Of a stretch of 64,000 bases of DNA, positions 20,174 to 32,178 are shown piece after piece. The stretch spans positions 10,157,404-10,221,403 of the forward strand of contig CM022672.1 of NCBI GenBank assembly GCA_012295275.1, read 5' to 3'. Below the pieces are notes generated by a model, which was given only the letters and a program-made list of their open reading frames with translations, did not search any database and was not told where the DNA came from. This stretch comes from Chrysomallon squamiferum (Eukaryota > Mollusca > Gastropoda > Neomphalida > Peltospiridae). How positions within the stretch are numbered: position 1 is the stretch's first letter; each line of letters opens with the position of its first letter. Both the position numbers and the translations under genes were made by a program.

Positions 20174-21103
20174 GAAAAATCAAATCATCTCAATACAGAA
20201 ATATTAACTTATGCACTGACATAATTTTAAATAAATTGGTTAACATGCTCCATTTTATAATTTTTATACAAAAGGTTGCAATACAGAAAGTAGTTATATT
20301 AATGCACAAAGCTGAATTTGGAACATTTTAGCTTAAACAGGACTTTAAATAGAATCTATTTTTATTGGTACTATCTTTCTACAACACAATTTGCAACAAG
20401 CATTTGCTCTTTCACTGCTACAAGCCAAAACATCATAAAGGAAATGATGAAAATAATTAATTCGAAAAACATATATATATATCTTAAACATTTTTGTTTA
20501 ATTATATAAAGCAGTTTTAATTTAAAGTTAAGAGAAAATCATGCATTATGCACAATTAATAAAAATAACCAGACAAGACAATTTGGCCTGAGATTTAAAA
20601 AACAGATTCATATACTAAATTTTTAAATATCAATTCAATTCAGTGCATTAAACAAAATGAATTTTAGTAGCTGTAAATTAATGTAACTGATTAAATTTGT
20701 ATGAAATACTTTTAACTGAGAATTTTGTATAACTGTTTCAAGCTTCATGTCAAAAAGGTAATTCATTACATTTCATTAACAGCCACATACTCAGTTTATG
20801 CAAATCTTGCTACATAAATAATTATATGCAAATAATTTCAAAGAAAAAAAAAGAATGAATTTCTACAGAAGACAATTTACATTTGATTTCTTTTAATTCA
20901 TCATTAACACAGTGATTTTAGTCACAGTATCACGTTCATTGGGTTTTTTTCCTCAAAAAAAAAAAAAAAAAACCCAGAAAACCACAAATTATCCTTGACC
21001 CAAAAAGACAAACATCAGAATATGTTGGGAAGAAGACACAGTATAAATAAAACTATAGAGAATTCACCAGATGAAAATTTTTTTTTTATTATTTTTCAAA
21101 CAG

Positions 21104-21135
<32 letters not shown>

Positions 21136-21519
21136 CTTGAAGATAAATGTAACTACTTTAACGACCAAGCCTTTTATACAACATTCATTGTTGTTTGTTT
21201 TTCATTTTCAATCTGTGTTTTGTAAGCCAAGGAATCATCGTTATGGTATTAAGTATTTTAATTTCAATAACAACAGGAATCATTCACACATTGTTTATGA
21301 ACACTCAACACTCCACCACTGGAAACACTTGAAGCCAATAAAACTATCAACAACATCCACCAGTAACAAGACATTCATCTCCCTCTGTTAAGTAACATGT
21401 ACATCTTCTTATCCTGATTCAAGGCTTTCACTCACAGCACTTTCCATACCCTTTTTTATTTATCCTTTTCATTTAAACTTGTATTGTTTTGTTTTTTTTT
21501 TTTTTTTTTTAATACTCTA
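17143..21519. other. Convergent 3' UTR and intergenic region between tetraspanin and XPO7
   Basis: Very AT-rich with A-rich tracts (18602-18628, 20956-20972, 21104-21133) and (AAT)n at 20108-20173. I see no conserved reading frame. It should hold both 3' UTRs; AATAAA on the minus strand at 21455-21460 lies about 60 bases past the XPO7 stop. Confidence 0.6.
17856..17861 (+). terminator. Candidate poly(A) signal of the tetraspanin gene
   Basis: AATAAA lies about 715 bases after the stop codon at 17140-17142. Another sits at 17830. The 3' sequence is AT-rich and several alternatives exist. Confidence 0.3.
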
Positions 21520-24500
21520 TCAGCCATAACTCATCATATCAAGTGAATTCGATGATGTTGGACTACTGCTTGGAGCTTTCAAAGAATCGTTTACATCTCG
21601 ACGGAACACGGAAAGATTCTGAGTAAATCTGAAAAGGAGAAAAGACATAGCATTTATTAACTTAATATTTAAATAATTAAAATTAATAAACTGAACACAA
21701 TGATTCAAATGAGGTTCTCATTCATTCTCTTTTCAATGGGACTGAAAATAAAAATCACAAACTCTGTTATTTTTTCTTACTCGAAATGAGAAGTGAAAAA
21801 AATGAATCATTTTGTATCATTATGAGAAATAAATTAATGCGACTACTTTGGAAGAACTCAAAAAGTTTATTTCTGTCTGACAAAAACACAGAGTGTTTTC
21901 AACAGGCTGTTAAATTAAAGATAATTAGTGCAACAATTCAGTTAACTGATAAACTTGTGACTAACCTGTCTCTGTTCTTGGTAAGCAAAGATCTCTCAAT
22001 GCCTTCCATCAAATTTTCAAAACACCTAATCATTGTAGGCTGCTTCTCAGTTGGCTGGCTGGAAATTATACTTTCTCTAAGTTTGTTAAAATACTTGAAA
22101 ATAAACAAGAAAAACACACACATCAATTATATGACTGTCATCATCAGAATTCTGTAATAATTTCATACTTCAACAATGTCTGAAAAGTCACAAAACGTTT
22201 GAGAAACCAAATTATTTCAGAATTCAAAATATTATTGCTTTCAGCCCCCTAATCATAAATCATGTATTCCTCTCTTTACACTTGTCATTACAAATACTCT
22301 AATTTGATTTTTTTTAATAATATAAAAAGCTGTTGAAACCTGGTATTACTGCAGTATCATTTAAAAACTCATTAATATTTTTACCATTCTACAGGTAAGA
22401 TATTTTAAAGAAAATGAGTCAAACATTTAACAGGAACATGTGAATAAACTTGAGTTTATTGTTTTGACAGAAATAAATTTAACATGTGGAAACGTTACCT
22501 CTTCATTAATGAGGATAAGGCCTAACAAAGGTCGAGACATGGACCACTGGTTGCGACAGTCTTCAAACATAATAATATTCAGTACAGTTGACAACATCTG
22601 AAAGAAAATACAAAAATATTTATTTTTACACTCTCATGCTTCATTAAATGTGTTTATACCTCCTGTTGAATTACCTAATCTTATTTTATCTAATCTAATC
22701 ATATTCAGTCATGTCTTATCTTGTCATGTCATATCATATCCACTACCAGTCAATTTTAGCCATTCTGACCATTTGTTTGCCCATTGACATTATCCAACAG
22801 TTTAATTAGCACCACATAATAGCAGCACCTTTAATTAGCAACAGTTTCAACAACAAAACATTGATTATTTCTCCATATCACTGTTACCCCATATTGTTGG
22901 TTACGTGTGAAGCAGCACCAGTCAGAAACAGGACCGTTCCATTTTGACCAGTCACAGACTGACCCTCCTCTATTTGACTCCTCAACCAGCTGTATGCAAG
23001 CAGCTGAACTTCATGAGCAAAATCACAAAGAATCATCTCTGGTGACATCAGAGATTGGATCTGAGACAGGCGTGCATGAAACTAGATTTGGACGTTGGCG
23101 AATAAAAAGAGTTCCGACACCCATAAAACATCGTGAGAGCTACTTGTTAGGAGTGTCCAGGAAAGAAACACAGACATTAGCAAATGGTATGACTGCCTTT
23201 TTGAGATCAAACACTGGCAGACTGCCAAGATTTCCACACAAACAAGAATACACTGAATTTGTGTTAGAAGACCTCACTGAAGTGTAACAGTTTAAATGAT
23301 CAACATGACAACCAACGACATTACAACACACACACACACACACAGACCATCATCATGTTCTGTTACTGGTTGGACAAATACTACAGTTACTTTTATAATA
23401 CCTTAGAATACCCAAGGCTACCAGAAGATCTAAATGATTATGAAGTGGACAAATATACAAACAGCTAATCTCAGATTAGAATTAGGTGAATACAAGATGA
23501 GTTGATGATTTGACAGACTGTAATGGAATAACACTTTGGTTACAGTAACAAAAATCATAAATATAATAACATATATTTTGATCATTTTGAAAATGAATTA
23601 ACAATTTTTTTAAGAAAAGAAAATCAAAGGTACCTTTATAGCTTCTAGATGTTATAACTGTCTTTACCTGATGCTGCATTATAATAACTTTGAATAATAA
23701 AAAAAATTGGGCATGAGTTTTGCAGTATTAATTTCCTTAGGACAAGCCAAATGATTAATAAAAAATACATACAAAAAACACATGTGCATACACACACATA
23801 TAGCGATAATTATGGAAAGGTATCCATCCACACACAGTTAATATTAAAAAGGGTTGGAGTGTAATTTTAACAGATTCATTATGTGTCACCTGTTGCAATA
23901 TTTCTGGATGGAGTTCTAAAATTCTAAGGAATGATTCACTGTCTGGCACACTGCCAGGCCTCGCTGACTTCTTCTTCTTTGTCGTGAGCCGCCGGAAGAG
24001 GTATGTGATGATGTTATCAAGAGTTGCACAGCAACCAGTACACACCATGGTATCTGAAATTACAAACAAAACAGTTACAGTACACACCATGGTATCTGAA
24101 ATTACAAACAAAACACAGTTACAGTACACACCATGGTATCTGAAATTACAAACAAAACAGTTACAGTACACACCATGGTATCTGAAATTACAAACAAAAC
24201 ACAGTTACAGTACACACCATGGTATCTGAAATTACAAACAAAACAGTTACAGTACACACCATGGTATCTGAAATTACAAACAAAACACAATTACAGTACA
24301 CACCATGGTATCTGAAATTACAAACAAAACACAGTTACAGTACACACCATGGTATCTGAAATTACAAACAAAACACAGTTACAGTACACACCATGGTATC
24401 TGAAATTACAAACAAAACACAGTTACAATACACACCATGGTATCTGGTTTCTGAATTACAAAATATAGTATTTAAATTATGGAAAAACAAAACTACCATA

Positions 24501-27500
24501 TACATGATTCTTGAAATGAACAATTCAATTTACACTATGGAGGATGACAGTATCAACACAAATGCTAATTATAATGTATGCTGCAGTAAGAAATAACAGT
24601 TTCAACACCATACTCAATCCAAAATAACAAACAGCAAGTTAAAACGTCTGCCTACACAAGCATTGTTCCACTGGTAAAATGATGTAGCTTAGTAACCAAA
24701 CAAGTCAGTGTCAGAGCTGTAAAGTCTATATATATTGAAACTATAGTATGAGCTATAGCTACAATTCCTACAAGAATAACAATCTAAATTATGAGAATAT
24801 TTCTATGACAGTGCTGCATTAAGTAATTCACAATAAAATATCTTTCCTCACCAAGAGCTGTCAACCCTTCGGATATTGTGGAAAGGATGTAGAGAAACAC
24901 CTGTGCTTCCAAGTTGCTAATAAATGGCATGTGATCTTGTGCAAGACATTCAAGTAGCCCGTAGTAATTCTGGCTGAGTTTTGGAAAGTCCTATACGAGT
25001 GGGAAAATCAGAATAAAAAAAATTCAAAAAAAGGAAAGCAAATTATAAAACATATAATTAATCACTTTTTAAAAATTATCAAAAATCAAAAAAATAATAA
25101 TAATAATAATTAAAAAAAAAAACAAGCAAAGAATTCTAAATGGAATATAAATAAGGAGGATCACAAATAATTTCAACAGAGTGAAATATAAATAAACACT
25201 TAAGTTATAATACTCAGATTATACATCATTAAACCACTGCCTCAATTCGAAATTGTACAACATTTTAAATCATTGAATTTTATGACATTTATCAAAATAG
25301 TTTAGGGGTTTTTTTTTTGTTTTTTTTCTTTCTCAAAAATATTAAAAACTAACCAAAAGATCACTTTGTGATACAGATAGCAGCAGTTTGACAAACATTC
25401 CTAGAGCATTATCAAGAGCATCATCACCATAGAGACGAAAGGCACCAAAGTTTACGTAATTCCCACAGAGTGCAGCTTTTAACATTGAGAAGCATATTGA
25501 TATTCCTTTCAATGTAAGCTTTGTTAAAGAAAATAACATTCTTTAACTCACCAAGAAGTACAGTCAATATCATTAACAACATCTGACAATACATCATTAA
25601 AAATACATTTACCTTACAAAGTGCAAAGTTCAAAATAGCAAACTGTTAACGTAAATCAGAAATTTCTTAGCATAGCACTAAATAAAAATTAATTATAAAA
25701 AAAAATAATCTACAATAAAAACATTCATGTTTTTTTTTTTTTAAATTTAATAAAATTTATAATTTATTAACATAATGTAGTGAAGGATATTTCAATGGAT
25801 AAATTTGATCTTTGGGAATATCACCTAACGTCAATATTCGTGAACCTGAAACAAAGAAAAGAAGTTTAAATCTATAACCTGCATGAATAATGAATGAATG
25901 GATATTTAACTAATTAGAAAAAGAAAATGTAAACCCAACATTATAAATGAATTCTTAATTAAAACAATATAAAATTTAATTTAAAAGACAATGTATAAAG
26001 ATGACAAAAAAATGTAATTACAGAGAAATATCCATAACAAAATAATCAGTGAAACAGAACCATTATTTACCATATGTGACAATCATTTTACTAACTTCTC
26101 GGACTAGAAGAATACCATTGGGTGAAGATACATCAAACTGAAGTCTTTGGCATCTGCCGATAAAACAATGAAATTAAACAAGATGATTTTAAAGAACAGA
26201 TAAAAACAAAACAAGCCAAATTGGGTTTATATATATATATTTTAACAATGCATTTGACACTTATCTTTCATTATATGGTGACATTTATATAGTTAATATT
26301 TGCACAGATTATGAGAGGAAACATGCTGCCTCAATGCTATAAGCTATTCAGAAATATATTTTTTTATATACACATCTTACTGCAGACTGCAAAGCAAATA
26401 CCATGCTCTAGACTAAACGCATTGTGGCTGGAAAGAGAAATATTCCAATGGGGAAAACAGAAAGGCTTGATCCTTCTACCAAACATTTCTCTTGCCACTT
26501 TATAAAAAAAAAATAAAAGAAATGAAAGACATTTACCTGTTTTGTGCCAACTCAGCCATAAGTTTTAACACTGGTGTGGTTACACTGGGTTCATGGTACC
26601 ACAGTTCTACAGCTCTTTGTATCACAGGGGTGTATGTTGGGTAGCTTACATGTGTTAAGAAAAAGTGAAAAAAAAAGGAGTAATAATAATAATAATAATA
26701 AATAAAAAAAGAGGTTACAAAAAGTAAAAGTACATTTAGAATGGGACTGACAAAATTAAATCACAATCAATAATGAAACAATAATTTACAATTTTCTTTT
26801 ATACTAATATACTAATTGCAAATACCATTCTTCCACCTGAAAAGTTTTATTCTTAATTGCTCCCCAAGAAAATGAACAATAAGGTCTGTTTATATTTTTT
26901 CATAATATCATAGGATACATCCAGTCAAATAACATCATGTAACTGATTTTTGTGTTAAATGCAAAAGCTATTCCTCGAAGATCACGAACCAGTCCTATCA
27001 AAGACCGCTACAAGAGAAAAGAAATGGATTTTTTTCAGAATAATGAACAAGCTGCAAGGAATCAGAGTTTATATGTTCTTTATTAATTGGTACCATAGGT
27101 AGAGAGATTTAAAAAAAAAAAAATTATTTTGTTTTCTGCTGTTATTTGAATATAAAACTATCTTAAAATGAAAAAGACAATTTAAATATATAATGTTATT
27201 TAACACTCTTATGGTACAAAATGAATATTATATATTTTTTTACAAATTTTAAAAAGTCTTTACATCTTCTCTATTTTATTATTATATCATCATATTTTAT
27301 TTCCTGTTAATGTTAGATAACAAAACAACCTACATGACACACAGAATGTTTTCTATTTGTTTGCTTTTTTAAAAACAACATTTCAAACTGATTGTTTTTA
27401 CACCTATTTAGATAAAAATTTATATAAAGTAAATATACTGAAACAGTATATTTTTCTTACACACTGTGAATATATACAGTTACCTTTGCTTCTTCAACTC

Positions 27501-30500
27501 GAATAGCTGTACTGGCATTTGCTAACAAGTTACCTACAGTATCAAATGATGCTGTAAAGTAAAAAAAACAAATTTAATTTGGTTAAATGCCGATGCAATG
27601 ACATGGTAATATGTACTAAATATTGAGTTCATAAGATACCAATAATTAAATAAATGAAATGGAATAAGCCTCCAGGTTATTTGTTTTGTTTTTCCATGTA
27701 TCTAACAGCAATAAATTATCCTTATTGGAAAGTAATTTGTATTCAGACAGCTAAACAAAATTATAAATAAATAAAGATAAAATAATTTAAAAAAAAAAAA
27801 TATAAATTAAATTCAAACAAAAAGATAATGGCATTTAAAAAAAATAAAAATTCATTTGTCATTATTGATTACCAAACTGAAGATCAAATGACCATGATAG
27901 ATTACGTCAAAATCCTACAGCACAAATAAAATGAAACATAAATAATGTACATATTTCTTACACATAAATAAATTACCAAGTTCACTGAAATAAAATATTC
28001 TGAGTTATTTTATTTTCACCTGTGAGTGGCATCATAAACTGTTCAAATTTTTCTTCGTCTTCTCCCAGGTCGACCAGCAGAAGTCTGCCAAGTGCTGTGT
28101 AAAATGTTGTTCGGCAACGCATGTCTGCTAATGGAGTCGATGTTGTTGAATTTACACTAATGCCCAGGAAAGGAAAATGCTCACTCTGAATAAAATAAAA
28201 ATAAAAATATTTATGAAATAAACAAAGAGCTGAATAAATCCTTTGAAAATTTCAAAAATGAATAAAATGTTTTAAATGTTAAAAAGGATGTAAATTAAAT
28301 TTTAATGAAACAGTATCAGATGTGAAAGTATTATCTATGGAATCATTTTTTTAATTATTATTATTATCCAGGACACTGAAACATGAACAGAAAAAAATAT
28401 TTTTACCAATGAAAAAAACAAAAAAACCCTAAATTAATTAGTTAAATTTTTTTTTAAATTATGTTTTAATCAAATAAAAAATAGATATTGAAAAATCATT
28501 CATGGAAACAATAAAACATAAATAATACTAAATAAATAAATGATTTCTATTTTTATTTTTAAAAAATACAAAAAAAAAAATCATTAAAATACTCAAAAAA
28601 ACAAATGTCAGATCAGGGAAACAAACAACACGGAACCAATAATTAATACAAAATAAACTAATTATATACATTAATATAAATAATAATTTTAATTTTTTAA
28701 TCTTAGACACTGGACCACAACAACAATAGAGAATGAACATGAAGTAAATGAGAACTGACCGTGTGGTTGTTTAACATGAACTGCACGGCTTCTAGTTTGA
28801 CCAGTTTGCGGACACTGCTGTAGCCCACAGACAGGTCACTCAGCAGCTGTAGGGTTTTCGAGATGATCTGTTCACTACGAGCCCAGTACTTCAGATTTGT
28901 AATTCTGAAAATGTTTATAACTTTTTTTTTTCTTTTAAATTATTTAATTATTAGTTTATTTTATAAAATTATTTAATTATCAATAATAAAATTTTATTAT
29001 TTTTGATCTGCATTCAAAGGTTTTAATATTTTTTAAATATATGTTTGAAAATACATTAATATTAAATTGTCCTGCAAACAGTGTATCACTGATATCTTTA
29101 TGATCATTTAAAAATAATAATCTATTTTTAATTGCTTAATGTGACTTAGGAAAACATTATATCTATTTATTTATAAAGGAATTCATTTCATTTCTTTATG
29201 ATCAGAAAATCTTAATTTTTCATTGAGCAGTGACATGGACAAAAAATTCAATATACATTTAGTAACTTTCTCACATTTTGCCTACAAATACACTCAGCAC
29301 CATTGACTCATCACTGAGACCAAGAACTTCTGATAACCTTCTGTACACCTGTAATCAGGAAACAGATCATATTATTATTTTGCAGGTATTTTCTACATTT
29401 TCATTCCGATTTAAAAAAAATAAAAAAATAAAAACATTCTTAAAAAAATTCAAAGTATCAATAAAACTGCAAAAAACTTATTATCTCCAAGCTGATAAAA
29501 ACACAAACTGTTTTTTTCATTAATGTGGTATTACATGTATATAAATATTTAAAAAAAGAATTTAAAAAAACGACAAAGAGAATATTGTCTTCTAAACTGA
29601 GCTTTATACAAGATCAATCAACTTATTTATATTAAGTATATTATTACTATTATTTAGTTATCACACAACTCACTTTGGAAGTTTTTTGGACCTGGTCACC
29701 AACATATATTTTTCGGAACTGCTCAAAGAAACTAAGAATAGCAAGATCTAGTTTTTCACATCCCCCTTGCGTTAGTCTGGAATCTGTTAGATTCATCAAC
29801 TGTAGAACTCTGAAAATAATATTTTAATTTTTTATCACAAGTAACAATAACATGACCACTAGTGTGAAGAATTCCCAAATTGAATTAACTGTAAGTTTAA
29901 AGTAGAAAATATATGTTGGAAATCAATTTAGTATGTCACATAATCCGAGCAATTTTTAAAAAATATTGACTGATCCTTCTTTGGTCAAATACTGATCACT
30001 TTTATAACAATATCCATTTTCCTTTTTTTTTTGATGATAACTATTAACTGATGTATCAGGTAAACAAACATTCACGAGATTATACAGTATTATCTTAGTA
30101 AATTTGAACAAATTTCGGAATACATCATTGCTTTCATTGTCATTAAAATAAAACTAGGTATGGTTCATATTTGCTCTTGTTCACAAACTACTGCCAGCTG
30201 TTTATCTTATTTTACTGAAAGTATTTCAAACACTGCATTATATGAGACTCCAAGGTGATTTAAAAAAAAAAAAAAAATTCTATATCCGACACAACAGTAA
30301 CTAATTTAATACAGTAATGAAGTATTCCATTTATGGATACTAAATTACATATAATAAAGTTTGTGCAGTGATTTTCTTTTACAAGGGAAATTCATACTGA
30401 TGTTTTAAGATTAACCCTTCCTTTAATAATCTCAGAAAGATAAATATCGTCCCAAAATCATGCAGAAAGAATAATTTGTTTAATACTGTTAAAATATTTC

Positions 30501-32106
30501 TGTGTATATTTCAAATGTGTTGTATTATTTAAAATGAAAATGTGTTTTTTATTTCAAATTATAATGTTAGTAACTAACCTGCATACCAACTCCCCATCCA
30601 TAGCATCATGGTCATCAGTGCTTGCAAATGAAACCCTCCCCCCTATCACAGATCCTATAATATATACTAGCCAAGTCAGACGTCCTGAAAAATTAAAATA
30701 AAGGCAAAATGATTACAATATTCCCAATTTTGTTATTATTACAATCAAAATTATTTCTAAATCTTTAAAAACCATTGATTTAGTTGATTTCATTTTTTTT
30801 GTTATTTTAAATAAGGAATATTTGTACGAACTGAAACTAGGATCTGTTAAAATAAATACATATTTTGTCTTTAAGTACTAACCATGAAGGTATCATTGAC
30901 AATATTCTGATGGTAACATGAAAAGACAAATATAAATTATTATTATTATTTTTTTAAATATCTTTTGGACAATAACAGACACACATTTTAAATATAGACT
31001 CTATAAATAAAGCAGCCTTTATGCCAAAAAGATTTCTTCTTAATTATTATTATTCATGCATGTTACTATTTTAAATTTCATTTTTAAATCTGTAATAGTG
31101 TCCTTCTTCTGTAACTCAGTAAAAAGGCAAATGTAATAACATCAAAAACTACCTTCTTTTAATAGTTACATCAACAACTGACACACATAATATCAGAAAT
31201 TACCTTCTTGAATAGCTATATCAACACTTGGCAAACATAATATAAAAAATTACTTTCTAGAATAGCTAAATCAAAAACTGGCAAACATAAAATAAAAAAT
31301 TACCTTCTTGAATAGCCATATCAACAACTAGTAAACTATCAAAAATTACCTTCATGAATAGCTATATCAACACTTGGCAAACATAATATCAAAAATTACC
31401 TTCTTGAATAGCTATATCAACATTTTGCAAACATAATATCAAAAATTACCTTCTTGAATGGCTATATCAACAACTGGCAAACATAGTATCAAAAATTACC
31501 TTCTTGAATAGCTATATCAACTTTGCAAATGTAATTTCAAAAATTATCTTCTTGAATAGCTGTATCAACAACTAGTAAACATAATATCAAAAACTACCTT
31601 CTTGAATAGCTATATCAATACTTTGCAAATGTAATATCAAAAATTACCTTCTTGAATAGCTATATCAACAACTAGTAAACATAATAAAAAAACATTACCT
31701 TCTTGAATAGCTATATCAACACTTTGCAAACATAATATCAAAAGTTACCTTCTTGAATAGCTATATCAACACTTGGCCCACCGGAAGAAACCAGCTCCTG
31801 GTATCGTTGTGCTGATTCATCGAACAACTGAACAAGCAGTGCACATGTTTTTTCATACTCACACCGACCTATTGTTGACAACTGTAAACAACAACAGAAA
31901 TTGAGATGACACTTTTTTAAATTCCTGTACATAATGTACAAGACAGATAATGATTAGTGAAAAGCAAAAAAGCAAAATAAAAATAAACATAAAAAAAATT
32001 AATTTATATCCAAGCATCTTTGATAAAAGGAAATAAGATGCACCTGAACTAAACAAACAGATGCTTTACTGTTATAAATAAAATAATTATGTATCAGCTT
32101 AAAAAG

Positions 32107-32178
<72 letters not shown>

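Noticed and set aside
23984-24596. Plus-strand frames with repeated MVSEITNKT peptides
   Set aside because: Antisense translation of the acceptor array; the biological signal is the splice-site repeat, not a protein.
25772-25790. Conventional GT donor at tatgttaat after XPO7 exon 24
   Set aside because: It would insert about eight unconserved residues and has a poor consensus. The AT-AC U12 borders restore the conserved protein exactly.
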